Assembly: GCA_964453575.1 (NCBI GenBank)
Contig: CAYVRW010000035.1
Coordinates: forward strand, 1-21,403
Source: JABDBK01 sp964453575
GTDB lineage: Bacteria; Pseudomonadota; Gammaproteobacteria; DSM-16500
DNA length: 21,403 nt
Direction of reading: 5' to 3'
Under the pieces are notes generated by a model. That model made no database searches. It was not told where the DNA came from and saw nothing but the letters and a program-made list of their open reading frames with translations. Shown here one piece after another: positions 1-7,326 of the stretch. The position numbers and the translations under genes were made by a program. The first letter of the stretch is position 1. Every line of letters starts with the position of its first letter.

Positions 1-91
1 TACGTGAGCGAGCCATATTTTCAAGGCCATACTCATCAGCAAGTGTGATTAAATCCGCTGCCGGTTTTTTCTTAAGTTCGGTTAGATTCAT
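1..91 (-). CDS. rho: Transcription termination factor Rho, N-terminus (partial)
   Basis: The first 30 codons of a gene running off the left edge. The translation begins MNLTELKKKPAADLITLADE and continues YGLENMARSR, which closely follows the N-terminus of E. coli Rho (MNLTELKNTPVSELITLGEN, then MGLENLARMR). This is the helical N-terminal part of the RNA-binding domain. Rho is the hexameric RNA helicase that ends transcription of untranslated RNA. The position downstream of trxA in the same orientation matches the usual gammaproteobacterial trxA-rho order. The start codon is the complement of 89-91. The ribosome-binding site is weak (AGG about 11 bases upstream). Confidence 0.93.
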   Translation of the reverse strand, partial: MNLTELKKKPAADLITLADEYGLENMARSR

Positions 92-311
92 GTGTTTTTT
101 TACCTATTATTGAATTAAAACTATCTGTATCCATTGTTATTTTGACTATTCGCAATTTTCCCTAATGCGTTCTAAAAAATCGGGATTTTACTGTGATTCA
201 ACATTGAAGTGTCATGCATTAAAAAAGGGTATGGTAATGAATGACTACTCTGGATGGTTGATCTCACAGTGGGTTAATCGATAGGCTCTTCTACGAGGAT
301 ATCTCTTATTT

Positions 312-339
312 GTTATAAAATAACACCAATTCATTCAAA
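312..339 (-). promoter_or_regulatory. Candidate rho promoter and long leader
   Basis: On the minus strand TTTGAA (334-339) lies 16 bases upstream of TATAAC (312-317). This would give rho a leader of roughly 210 bases. A long leader in front of rho is known in E. coli, where Rho limits its own synthesis. The 300-base gap between rho and trxA (92-391) holds no ORF that I can support, only this candidate and the hairpin at 363-385. Confidence 0.35.
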
Positions 340-362
340 TTTCTAGTGCTTTTATTAAATAC

Positions 363-385
363 AGCCTTCTTTTATCAAGAAGGCT
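363..385 (-). terminator. Hairpin just after trxA
   Basis: A 9-bp perfect stem (AGCCTTCTT at 363-371 with AAGAAGGCT at 377-385) and a 5-base loop, starting 6 bases past the trxA stop codon. The tract after the stem on the minus strand is T-rich but interrupted, so it may be a partial terminator or an RNA-stabilising 3' hairpin between trxA and rho. Confidence 0.55.
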
Positions 386-391
386 TATTTA

Positions 392-715
392 TCAAATATT
401 TGAATCAATAAATTTCTTTAATTCAGGCTTAATCATGGCCCCTACCTGGGTGGCTTTAACTTGCCCATCCACAAACATGATTAATGTAGGTATGCCACGG
501 ACCCCAAACTTGGGCGGGGTACCAGGATTTGCATCCACATCCAGCTTAACCATCTTAATTTTTGTGCCGTATTCTTTAGCAAGGTCTTCTAAAATAGGCG
601 TAATTGCCTTGCATGGGCCGCACCATGGCGCCCAAAAATCAACTAAAACAGGTGTCTTTGCTTCGACAACTTCTGCCTCAAATGTATCATCGCTTATAGC
701 ATGTATATGACTCAT
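392..715 (-). CDS. trxA: Thioredoxin
   Basis: Small cytoplasmic dithiol-disulfide oxidoreductase of 107 residues, the usual length of bacterial thioredoxin 1. It reduces disulfides in ribonucleotide reductase, methionine sulfoxide reductase and other clients, and is itself reduced by thioredoxin reductase. The active site WCGPC is at residues 31-35 (Cys32 and Cys35), preceded by VDFWAP. The cis-proline loop GIPTL (Pro76) and the buried Asp in VLVDFWAP are present. There is no signal peptide, so it is cytosolic. It is followed by rho, the classical neighbour. Start ATG is the complement of 713-715, with a short AAAGG-type ribosome site upstream. Confidence 0.97.
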   Translation of the reverse strand: MSHIHAISDDTFEAEVVEAKTPVLVDFWAPWCGPCKAITPILEDLAKEYGTKIKMVKLDVDANPGTPPKFGVRGIPTLIMFVDGQVKATQVGAMIKPELKKFIDSNI

Positions 716-747
716 AAAATTTGCCTTTTATCGTTAAATTAGCGAAC

Positions 748-777
748 ATTATAGTTTAAATTGCCTACCCAGGTCTA
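748..777 (-). promoter_or_regulatory. Candidate trxA promoter
   Basis: Minus strand: TAGACC (772-777), an 18-base spacer, then a consensus TATAAT (748-753), about 33 bases before the trxA ATG. The -10 is convincing and the -35 is poor. It overlaps the end of the MFS gene. Confidence 0.4.
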
Positions 778-2039
778 GAAGTACGCTTGGGTTCACGTAC
801 AAAGCACATTAAAATACCTCCCACTATAAAAAATAGCACAACCGTTGCCATGCCTGCCCGCTGGCTTTGAAAATACAAAGTGACAATACCCAATAGCCAT
901 GGGCCTATAAATGCGGTAATTCGCCCTGAAAATGCATATAAACCAAACATTTCTGTTGATTTTTCCTCAGGGGTAATACGTACCATCAAGGAACGGCTGG
1001 CTGCTTGCACAGGCCCCACAAACATGGTTAACACCAGGGCTAAACACCAAAACATAGTAGTCGTTTTTACCAGTAATACGGCAATGCTGAAAATAATTAA
1101 AAACACTATCGAAATTAAAATGGTAGGTTTTGACCCTAAATAATCGTCCACCCAGGCAAGCAGCATAGCGCCTATGCCTGCTGAAATATTAATGGTAATC
1201 CCAAACAAAATGACTTCGGAAAGCGGCATATGAAAAGTGCCTGCCGCATAAATCCCGCCAAAAGCAAATAAGGTATTTAAACCATCAATATAAACCAAAT
1301 GCGCCGCTAAATAGAGCAAAAGATTTTTTTGTTTCGGCAATGATCTGATAGTTTTACCTAATTCTTGAAACCCGCGTTTTATAGCTTGTGACATCGATAA
1401 GCGGCTGGATGGAATGTCTGGAACCATGATAAATAATGGTAACGAAAAAAAAGCGTACCATAACGCAACCCATGGCCCGCAAATACGTATTTGTTCTGCG
1501 GTGCTGGCATTTAACCAAGATGGCGGATGTTTAATAAAAACAAATAAGGCGATGCTTAAGGTGATAATACCGCCAAAATACCCCAATCCCCACGCCCATC
1601 CCGAAATGCGGCCAATGTAATCACGCGGGGCAATATGCGAAAGAAATGAGTTATAAAATACATTCGCTATTTCTAAACCCAACGTGCTAATGACTACACA
1701 TGCTAACGTGTAATAAACATAACTTACATCGGGTTTTGCATACCAAAGCAATGCAGTACTTACAATGCAAACCATGGTAAAAAAGAATAACCATCGTTTA
1801 TGTCTGCCGCTGTAATCTGCGATAGCCCCAAAAATTGGACTTAAAATAGCAATCATCACCCCTGCAATAGCTGCAGCAGTTGCCCATTGATAAGTTCCTT
1901 TTATTTCATCGACGGCAATTTCGGTTGTAAAATAAGTTGCAAAAATAAAGGTGGTTACAATAATGGAAAATGCTGCAGCCGCCCAATCATAAATGCACCA
2001 GGCCATTACTATGCTTTTTTTATTTTTCAAAAATTTCAC
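765..2039 (-). CDS. MFS transporter, Atg22/UMF1-like
   Basis: Integral inner-membrane protein of 424 residues with about twelve hydrophobic segments separated by short charged loops, the size of a major facilitator. The N-terminal pattern (KNKKSIVMAWCIYDWAAAAF, with YDWA before helix 1) is typical of the UMF1/Atg22-like MFS branch, as are the downstream blocks SPIFGAIADYSGRHKRW (the loop 2-3 signature, DYSGRHKR) and a late MFGLYAFSGRITAFIGP. Some relatives are thought to export amino acids; the substrate here cannot be read from sequence. Its ATG overlaps the ubiH stop by four bases, so the two genes are translationally coupled. Function as a transporter is secure; substrate is unknown. Confidence 0.85.
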   Translation of the reverse strand: MKFLKNKKSIVMAWCIYDWAAAAFSIIVTTFIFATYFTTEIAVDEIKGTYQWATAAAIAGVMIAILSPIFGAIADYSGRHKRWLFFFTMVCIVSTALLWYAKPDVSYVYYTLACVVISTLGLEIANVFYNSFLSHIAPRDYIGRISGWAWGLGYFGGIITLSIALFVFIKHPPSWLNASTAEQIRICGPWVALWYAFFSLPLFIMVPDIPSSRLSMSQAIKRGFQELGKTIRSLPKQKNLLLYLAAHLVYIDGLNTLFAFGGIYAAGTFHMPLSEVILFGITINISAGIGAMLLAWVDDYLGSKPTILISIVFLIIFSIAVLLVKTTTMFWCLALVLTMFVGPVQAASRSLMVRITPEEKSTEMFGLYAFSGRITAFIGPWLLGIVTLYFQSQRAGMATVVLFFIVGGILMCFVREPKRTSRPG

Positions 2040-3190
2040 CCATCATTCCTTATTAATAAAGTTGGCAAAAAACCACTTCTTCCTATTGCTTTAGTCGCAA
2101 AACGTTTCTTCAGTCCTGTCAGCAAATCCAAGCCTATTAAACCTGCTTGTCTTACTTGATTAAACACAAACATATCGCTAGAAAATAACCACGTCAATTG
2201 ATGTGATAATTGTTGATTAAAATTGCGGTTATCTATTTTATCCATGAGGACAGGATTTTTTTCAAGTAAAGCCGATGCAATCACTGCGACTTCATACAAT
2301 GCTAAATTTAACCCTTGCGCGGCAATAGGATGTATCGTATGTGCAGCGTTGCCAATCAACCAAACATGTTGTTTTCGTCGGTATTTGGCTTTAATCATTT
2401 TAAGTGGATAAATGGCACGCTTGCCAATACCTTGCAAGCGGCCTAGACGATAGCCAAAATATTTTTGCAGTGCTTGCAAAAAATCTTGGTCTGATAACTT
2501 CATTAAATCAGCAATTACATCATTCGCGGCTGTCCATATCGTCGCAACCTTCATGTCTGTCAGAGGTAACATAGCAAGCGCGCCATTATCTAGAAAACGT
2601 TCGTAAGCAATATAATTATGATCACGTGATAAATGCGTCGTTGTCACAAGCGCGCTTTGTTGATAATCAATCGTTTCTGTAGGTATCTCAAGCAAAGTAC
2701 GTACTGTTGAGTAGCTGCCGTCTGCACCAATCACGAGTTTAGCTTGATAATGTTTCCCATCATTCATTGAAAGTTCAACACCTTGCTCATCTTGTGTAAG
2801 CGATTCAAGCGTTGCAGGTTTAATGCATGTAATATTTTTAGCATCTGCTAAATGCGCTTCAAGTGCTGCATTAATGTATTTTGCAGGTACCACACAACCC
2901 AGTGCGTCAAGTCCCACTATATCTGCATCAATACATGTGATGCCAAAACGCCCTTTTTTGGAAACATGGACTTGTTTAATCGGCGCGGCATGCGGTTTTA
3001 GCAGCGGCCAAATACCGCTGTTTTCGAATAGACTCACGCTTGCATCATTTAAGGCAATTAAACGCTCGTCCTCAGTAGTTGAATGCTTTGCTTCATCCAC
3101 CAAGGCGATGCTTATATCGGTATTTTTTAGGACGGCAGCAAGCGTTACGCCTACCATACCACCGCCTATGATTATTAGGTCAAATTTCAT
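2036..3190 (-). CDS. ubiH: UbiH-type FAD-dependent ubiquinone hydroxylase
   Basis: Flavoprotein monooxygenase of 384 residues, normal for the UbiH/UbiI/UbiF family that hydroxylates the aromatic ring during aerobic ubiquinone synthesis. Visible motifs: N-terminal dinucleotide fold LIIIGGGMVG (residues 5-14), the GADG motif (155-158), and the second FAD motif GNAAHTIHPIAAQGLNLAL (280-298), whose GNAA-TLHPIAGQG form is typical of UbiH. In E. coli ubiH follows ygfB and pepP; here pepP lies 5.7 kb upstream on the same strand, with an LRR island between. A TATAAT -10 (complement of 3219-3224) may drive the gene separately. UbiH is favoured over UbiI/UbiF by motif and synteny, but paralogue assignment is not certain. 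Confidence 0.88.
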   Translation of the reverse strand: MKFDLIIIGGGMVGVTLAAVLKNTDISIALVDEAKHSTTEDERLIALNDASVSLFENSGIWPLLKPHAAPIKQVHVSKKGRFGITCIDADIVGLDALGCVVPAKYINAALEAHLADAKNITCIKPATLESLTQDEQGVELSMNDGKHYQAKLVIGADGSYSTVRTLLEIPTETIDYQQSALVTTTHLSRDHNYIAYERFLDNGALAMLPLTDMKVATIWTAANDVIADLMKLSDQDFLQALQKYFGYRLGRLQGIGKRAIYPLKMIKAKYRRKQHVWLIGNAAHTIHPIAAQGLNLALYEVAVIASALLEKNPVLMDKIDNRNFNQQLSHQLTWLFSSDMFVFNQVRQAGLIGLDLLTGLKKRFATKAIGRSGFLPTLLIRNDG

Positions 3191-3210
3191 ACAGTCACGG
3201 ATTGATTAAA

Positions 3211-3240
3211 TATTGGGAATTATATTTTCTAAGGGGGGAA
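3211..3240. repeat. 30-bp segment repeated at 5561-5590
   Basis: 24 of 30 bases match positions 5561-5590, with an identical 11-base core ATATTTTCTAA. Both copies lie just downstream of an LRR gene and its palindrome (LRR1 here, LRR3 there). They look like a duplicated border of the LRR segment. This copy carries the ubiH -10 candidate; the other copy has lost the exact TATAAT. Confidence 0.5.
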
Positions 3241-3281
3241 AATGCTATGTTTTTAGTGTCCGGTAAATATGCTATTCACCC

Positions 3282-3309
3282 CTTTGTCACCCTGAACAGG
3301 GTGACAAAG
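3282..3309. repeat. REP-like perfect palindrome after LRR1
   Basis: A 12-bp perfect stem (CTTTGTCACCCT at 3282-3293 with its complement at 3298-3309) and a GAAC loop, 10 bases past the LRR1 stop. There is no T-tract on either side, so it is more like a dispersed REP-type palindrome than an intrinsic terminator, though it could stabilise the 3' end of the LRR transcript. Confidence 0.65.
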
Positions 3310-3319
3310 TGGAAAATGC

Positions 3320-4450
3320 TTACATTTTTTGGTCTTTTCTCATTTTCATCAAAAGACTAACCTTACAATTTTTTATATCTTTTTCTTTACATACGAAGTT
3401 TTTATAGTTATTTTTTCTCAATTGCTTATTTTCATGACTATAATTTCCTTCCGTCCAAACTTTAATGCCGCTTGCGTTTAATGCATCTATTCCATCTTTT
3501 CCGATGATATTAGATCTGACATCGATAACATCCAATTTACTCTTAGCTAACGCAAAAGCACCTTCATCTTCTATATAATTATGGTTTAAACCAAGAAAGC
3601 TTTCATGTATCTTAGAAGTTAAACTTGCAAGGGCAATTGCGCCTTTATCACCCATACCCGTCGCATCTAAATATAGGCTGGCTATTGTGTTTAATTGAGC
3701 TAGTGCAGCTGCGCCCTCATCACCTAATCGATTGTATGAAAGATCTAAGTCATAGAGATTCGGTAATCGAGATAATGCTCTTGCTCCCACAACAGTGATT
3801 GCACAACTTTCTGCATCTAAATATTGTAAGTTATTATTTTTCGAAATCGCTATCGCTCCTTTATTGCCTATAGGATTTAACGAAACGCCTAAGATTTCCA
3901 ACGCCGGCATTCTAGCAAAAACCACAGCGCCATTAGGACTAATATTATTATCTTGGACCCCTAAAAATCTTATGGTTTCGTTATAGGCTAATCCAGCCAG
4001 ATCGTTATCATTTAAATTATTTTCCGATATGTTTAAATTCCAGATAACCTTTGATTGAGCAAGAGCGGTAACACCAACTTCTGTAATATCAGTGTTGCTC
4101 ATAAATAATTGGCCAATCGATTTTGTTTTAGATAAAACAATAGCACCTTGATCACGTATATAATTATGACCGATGTCTAAAATACTTAAGGTGTTTAAAT
4201 CACTTATCGCAGCTACACCTGCTGAGCTGATCTGATTATGTGATATGTCAAGGCCATATATAGATGAATGATTAGTAATATAGTTTGCAACTTTTGGCAG
4301 GTCATGATCTTTCAAATGACAAGATCTTAAATCTAACCAATATCCCCCTTCGACATGTTTATCAATTTCATCGACACATGTATTAGCAAAAACAGAAACG
4401 CTTATTAAACTGGTTAAACAACCTAATAACACAGATAGCTTTTTGTACAT
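3320..4450 (-). CDS. Exported leucine-rich-repeat protein (LRR1)
   Basis: 376 residues from the preferred ATG (complement of 4448-4450), which is MYKK and has GGAG six bases upstream; a longer start at 4462 would place that GGAG inside the gene. A Sec signal peptide is clear: MYKKLSVLLGCLTSLISVSV then FA|NTC. About twelve tandem repeats of 23-24 residues follow, of the ribonuclease-inhibitor-like type (LDLSYNRLGDEGAAALA is a good unit), forming a curved solenoid. The N-terminal cap has two Cys (NTC and SCHL), and the tail after the last repeat has CKEKDIKNC, so disulfides outside the cytoplasm are plausible. It starts 17 bases after the stop of the paralogue LRR2, so they are co-transcribed. 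Partner and function are unknown; secreted LRR proteins of host-associated bacteria often bind host proteins, but that is inference. Confidence 0.87.
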   Translation of the reverse strand: MYKKLSVLLGCLTSLISVSVFANTCVDEIDKHVEGGYWLDLRSCHLKDHDLPKVANYITNHSSIYGLDISHNQISSAGVAAISDLNTLSILDIGHNYIRDQGAIVLSKTKSIGQLFMSNTDITEVGVTALAQSKVIWNLNISENNLNDNDLAGLAYNETIRFLGVQDNNISPNGAVVFARMPALEILGVSLNPIGNKGAIAISKNNNLQYLDAESCAITVVGARALSRLPNLYDLDLSYNRLGDEGAAALAQLNTIASLYLDATGMGDKGAIALASLTSKIHESFLGLNHNYIEDEGAFALAKSKLDVIDVRSNIIGKDGIDALNASGIKVWTEGNYSHENKQLRKNNYKNFVCKEKDIKNCKVSLLMKMRKDQKM

Positions 4451-4467
4451 ATTTATCTCCATATATT

Positions 4468-5532
4468 TTAATGAATGGCAGCATCAGGCACTATATCTTC
4501 ATATTTCTTTTTTTTCAATGAGCTAGTCTCATGGGTATAATTTCCAGCTACCCAGGCATTACGGCCCTTGGTATTCGTTAACGCGTCTACACCCATTTTT
4601 CCAATCCAATTAGATCTGACGTCGATAACGTCTATTTGACTCTTAGCTAATGCAAAAGCGCCATCGTTTCCTATCATATTATGACTTAATCCAAGTACGC
4701 TATTACGTCTTTTGGAAGTTAGCCTTGAAAGAGCTATTGCACCTTTATCACCCATACCCACAGCATGTAAATCAAGATTTGCTTTTAATTGAGCTAACGA
4801 AGCCACGCCCTCATTACCTAATAAATTGTAAGAAAGATCCAAGGTACTTACATTTGACAAGTTAGACAATGCCTTAGCACCTTCGGCAGTGATTGCACAA
4901 TTTTCTGCGACTAAATAAGTTACGCTGTTGCTTTTGGCAATCGCTATCGCTCCTTCATTGCCTATAGGATTTGAGGAAATATTTAAGATTCTTAATGCGG
5001 GTATTTGCGCAAAGATCGCAGCGCCATTGGACCCAATATTATTATTTTGAGCTAGTAATACTGTTAGTGATTTATTATGGGCCAATTCTACCACATCATT
5101 ATCATTTAACTTATTGTTTGAAATCTCTAAAGATGAAATAACGTTTGAGCGAGCAAGAGCACTAACACCTATACCTGTAATATGGGTATGATCCATAAAT
5201 AATCTTGTGATAGATTTTGTTGTAGATAAAATAACAGCGCCTTCATCGCCAATATTATTATCACTCATGTCTAAACCTTCAAGAGTACTCAACCCAGCAA
5301 TTGCAGCCACACTTGCGGGACCGATCGGATTATTTGATATATCAAGAGTATAGATAGATGGATTTTCCCTAAGAAAACTTACCACTTTTGGTATGTCTTC
5401 ATCTTGCAAATGACAAGAGCTTAATTCTAACAAATCTGAATCAACACGATTTTCGATCTCATCTAAACATGGATTGGCAAAAACAGAAACATTGATTAAA
5501 CAACATAGCAACATAAATAACTTTTTGTACAT
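4468..5532 (-). CDS. Exported leucine-rich-repeat protein lacking the Cys tail (LRR2)
   Basis: 354 residues from the ATG at 5530-5532 (MYKKLFMLLCCLINVSVFAN), preceded by GGAG; the longer start at 5544 is less likely for the same reason as in LRR1. It has a signal peptide with likely cleavage after VFA, the N-terminal Cys cap (NPCLDEI and SCHLQD), and about eleven or twelve RI-like repeats such as LDISNNPIGPASVAAIA. Unlike the other three paralogues it ends soon after the last repeat in KKKKYEDIVPDAAIH and has no CKEKDIKNC tail, which suggests a small deletion at the junction with LRR1. It is first in a two-gene unit LRR2-LRR1. One repeat (near VASLAQLKANLDLHAVGMGD) is shortened relative to the paralogues. 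Confidence 0.85.
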   Translation of the reverse strand: MYKKLFMLLCCLINVSVFANPCLDEIENRVDSDLLELSSCHLQDEDIPKVVSFLRENPSIYTLDISNNPIGPASVAAIAGLSTLEGLDMSDNNIGDEGAVILSTTKSITRLFMDHTHITGIGVSALARSNVISSLEISNNKLNDNDVVELAHNKSLTVLLAQNNNIGSNGAAIFAQIPALRILNISSNPIGNEGAIAIAKSNSVTYLVAENCAITAEGAKALSNLSNVSTLDLSYNLLGNEGVASLAQLKANLDLHAVGMGDKGAIALSRLTSKRRNSVLGLSHNMIGNDGAFALAKSQIDVIDVRSNWIGKMGVDALTNTKGRNAWVAGNYTHETSSLKKKKYEDIVPDAAIH

Positions 5533-5560
5533 ATTTAACTCCATATGATGTTATAAATAA

Positions 5561-5590
5561 AATTCGGAACGATATTTTCTAAAGAGGGAA
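5561..5590. repeat. Second copy of the 3211-3240 segment
   Basis: Matches 24 of 30 bases with 3211-3240 and occupies the same place relative to LRR3 as the first copy does to LRR1. It lies in the upstream region of LRR2, so it may also contribute promoter sequence, although no good -10 is visible in this copy. Confidence 0.5.
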
Positions 5591-5611
5591 GGAGAGATTT
5601 GCCACTTTTAG

Positions 5612-5649
5612 CCGTCCTCCCGCACTATAAAAGCATTGCGGGATGACGG
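5612..5649. repeat. REP-like palindrome after LRR3
   Basis: CCGTCCTCCCGCA (5612-5624) pairs with TGCGGGATGACGG (5637-5649) with a single mismatch and a 12-base loop. The GTCATCCCGC-type core is common in dispersed bacterial palindromes. It ends 7 bases from the LRR3 stop codon and has no T-tract. Confidence 0.6.
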
Positions 5650-5656
5650 GCGGGTT

Positions 5657-6784
5657 TTACAATTTTTTGTCTTCTTTCATTTTCTTCAAAAGACTAGCAT
5701 AACAATTTTTTATATCTTTTTCTTTGCATATTCTATTTTCATATTTATTTTTTTTCATTCGTTTAATTCCAGGGCCATAATTTCCATCCTTCCAAACTTC
5801 TGCAATGCCGCTTGTCACTAATGCATATATCCCAGCTTGTCCGATGTGATTATAAGTGACATCAAGAACATATACTTTACTTTTCGCTAATGCAAAAGCA
5901 CCTTCATTGTATATATGATTCTTACTTAAACTAAGCAATCCTTCAGGTTCCGTGAACGTTAAATTTGCGAGTGCAATTGCGCCTTCATCATACATTTCGG
6001 TCGCATCTAAAAATAAAGCGCCGCCTATTTTTAATTGAGCTAATGCAGCTGCTCCATTATCTCCTAATAGATTGTAAGAAAGATCTAATGCATATAGATT
6101 TAGATTCGGTAATTTAGATAATGCACGAGCGCCCTCAGCTGTAATCGCACAACTTTTTGCTTCTAAAACATCTAAGTTACTATTTTTTGCTATTTCTATT
6201 ACTCCTTTATTGCCTATAGGATTTGACGTAATAAATAAATATTTTAATGCAGGCATTTTTGCAAAAACTGCTGCGCCATTCGGTCCAATATTATTATTTT
6301 CTACAGTTAACCAGGTTAAGGAATTATTGTTGGTTAATCCTACCAAATCATTATCATTTAAATTATTACCACTTATGCTTAAAACATGAATCACGTTAGA
6401 TTGAGCAAGGGCTTTAACACCGACTCCTGTAATATTATTATGTCCCATTTCTAATACCCTAATAGATTTTGTTTTTGATAAAGCAATAGCCCCTTCATCG
6501 CCTATATTATTATTGTTGATAATTAAAACTTCTAGATTGCTCAAACCAGCAATAACAGCTGCGCCTTCCGGACCGATCTGATTATCTGATATATAAAGAG
6601 AATATATAGATGGATGATTAGTAATAAAAGCTGCAACATGGGGTATGTCTTGATCTTGCAAATGACAAGAGCTTAATTCTAAATTATTTATACCAGCATG
6701 TTGATTGATCTCATCTATACAGGTATTAGCAAAAACAGACCCGCTTATTAAACAACACAGTAACACAGATAGTCTTTTGTACAT
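5657..6784 (-). CDS. Exported leucine-rich-repeat protein (LRR3)
   Basis: 375 residues starting MYKRLSVLLCCLISGSVFAN, with GGAG nine bases upstream of the ATG. Signal peptide with cleavage expected after VFA. The body has an N-terminal Cys cap (NTCIDEI and SCHLQD) and about twelve 23-24-residue repeats, for example LDLSYNLLGDNGAAALAQ, then the conserved tail with CKEKDIKNC. It is the most diverged of the four within the repeats (GNNLNDND, EATEMYDEG-like units) but keeps every cap feature. Directly upstream lies the fused pepP/ygfB remnant at 6828-6931. It is separated from LRR2 by a palindrome and the repeated 30-bp segment, so it probably has its own promoter. Function unknown. Confidence 0.86.
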   Translation of the reverse strand: MYKRLSVLLCCLISGSVFANTCIDEINQHAGINNLELSSCHLQDQDIPHVAAFITNHPSIYSLYISDNQIGPEGAAVIAGLSNLEVLIINNNNIGDEGAIALSKTKSIRVLEMGHNNITGVGVKALAQSNVIHVLSISGNNLNDNDLVGLTNNNSLTWLTVENNNIGPNGAAVFAKMPALKYLFITSNPIGNKGVIEIAKNSNLDVLEAKSCAITAEGARALSKLPNLNLYALDLSYNLLGDNGAAALAQLKIGGALFLDATEMYDEGAIALANLTFTEPEGLLSLSKNHIYNEGAFALAKSKVYVLDVTYNHIGQAGIYALVTSGIAEVWKDGNYGPGIKRMKKNKYENRICKEKDIKNCYASLLKKMKEDKKL

Positions 6785-6827
6785 ACTTACTTACTCCATA
6801 TATTAAAACACACAAAAAAATTGTTTT

Positions 6828-6931
6828 TTATTCCATCATTTTTTCAATTGCTTCTATCGTCTTAGGTGCACCTTCACAGCATTTCGAAAACCGTCATGTT
6901 ATCAGAATTGACCTGCTCAAAAAAGGATTAA
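6828..6931 (-). pseudogene. Fused remnant of a second pepP 3' end and ygfB leader
   Basis: On the minus strand 6828-6869 reads GAPKTIEAIEKMME-stop, nearly the same as the end of intact PepP (DAPKTIEAIEAMMTQ). At DNA level 6834-6873 matches 8931-8970 at 34 of 40 bases. Directly next to it, 6885-6931 matches 10819-10865, the leader of ygfB, at 38 of 47 bases. In the intact locus these two pieces are 1.85 kb apart, so almost all of pepP and ygfB has been deleted from this copy. It is the scar of a duplication of the pepP-ygfB end of the operon. Confidence 0.8.
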
Positions 6932-6971
6932 TTAAATCGTTAAGTTATCTACACTTGATTTAAAGCCCAGA

Positions 6972-6998
6972 AATGTATATACCGTATCTATATACATT
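6972..6998. promoter_or_regulatory. Palindromic operator upstream of vapB
   Basis: Perfect 10-bp inverted repeat AATGTATATA (6972-6981) and TATATACATT (6989-6998) with a 7-base spacer, ending 17 bases before the antitoxin ATG. AbrB-type VapB proteins bind such palindromes to repress their own promoters. A -10-like TATACC lies in the left arm, with TTGATT (6955-6960) 17 bases upstream, so the operator would overlap the promoter. Confidence 0.6.
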
Positions 6999-7015
6999 GA
7001 TAATGGGTCCATTCA

Positions 7016-7252
7016 ATGAAAACAGCCAAAATATTTAAAAGTGGTAATTCTCAGGCACTAAGGCTTCCTAAAGAATTCCAATTTCATCATAGCAAAGAAG
7101 TTGAAATTTTTAGGCGAGGAAAAGATATTGTAATTCGTGAAAAACCTAAAAATTTAAAACATGCCTTTGAATTATTAGCTAGTATGCCAAACGATTTCTT
7201 CGCTAAAGAACGCGAAGATCAACCCCCACAAGAAAGGGATTTTTTTGAATGA
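7016..7252 (+). CDS. vapB: VapB-type antitoxin (SpoVT/AbrB fold), now without its toxin
   Basis: 78 residues, full length for the family. The N-terminal swapped-hairpin DNA-binding domain is clear: MKTAKIFKSGNSQALRLPKE (residues 1-20) then VEIFRRGKDIVIREK. The C-terminal arm ends PPQERDFFE, the toxin-binding segment of VapB relatives (consensus near QERE-LF). It normally neutralises the PIN-domain RNase VapC and represses the operon. Here the downstream vapC is cut to about 13 codons, so this is an orphan antitoxin. It is on the opposite strand to the surrounding LRR genes and keeps its operator, which suggests it can still be expressed and autoregulated. Confidence 0.85.
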   Translation: MKTAKIFKSGNSQALRLPKEFQFHHSKEVEIFRRGKDIVIREKPKNLKHAFELLASMPNDFFAKEREDQPPQERDFFE

Positions 7253-7283
7253 CATTACGTATCTGTTAGATACCAATATTTGT
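7245..7283 (+). pseudogene. vapC toxin remnant, first 13 codons
   Basis: Overlapping the end of vapB in the +1 frame from TTG at 7245, the translation is MNDITYLLDTNIC, the start of a PIN-domain VapC with its first catalytic Asp (LLDTN). The frame then runs into the GC-rich terminator hairpin and stops at 7314-7316, with no PIN-domain sequence after TNIC. The remaining acidic residues of the active site are absent, so no active toxin can be made. The 8-base overlap with the antitoxin is normal for vapBC. Confidence 0.72.
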
Positions 7284-7314
7284 CCCTGCGGACAAAAGCC
7301 GCAGGGCTTTTTTT
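7284..7314 (+). terminator. Intrinsic terminator after vapB
   Basis: Stem CCCTGCGG (7284-7291) with CCGCAGGG (7299-7306), 7-base loop, then C and seven T (7308-7314). This is a strong plus-strand Rho-independent terminator. It begins exactly where the vapC coding similarity ends, so it came in with whatever replaced the toxin. Confidence 0.85.
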
Positions 7315-7326
7315 AAAAATAAAATT

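Noticed and set aside
4451..4462. Upstream ATG starts (MEIN, MELN, MELI) of LRR1, LRR2 and LRR4
   Set aside because: Their second to fourth codons contain the GGAG ribosome site of the MYKK start, and the added residues spoil a standard signal peptide.
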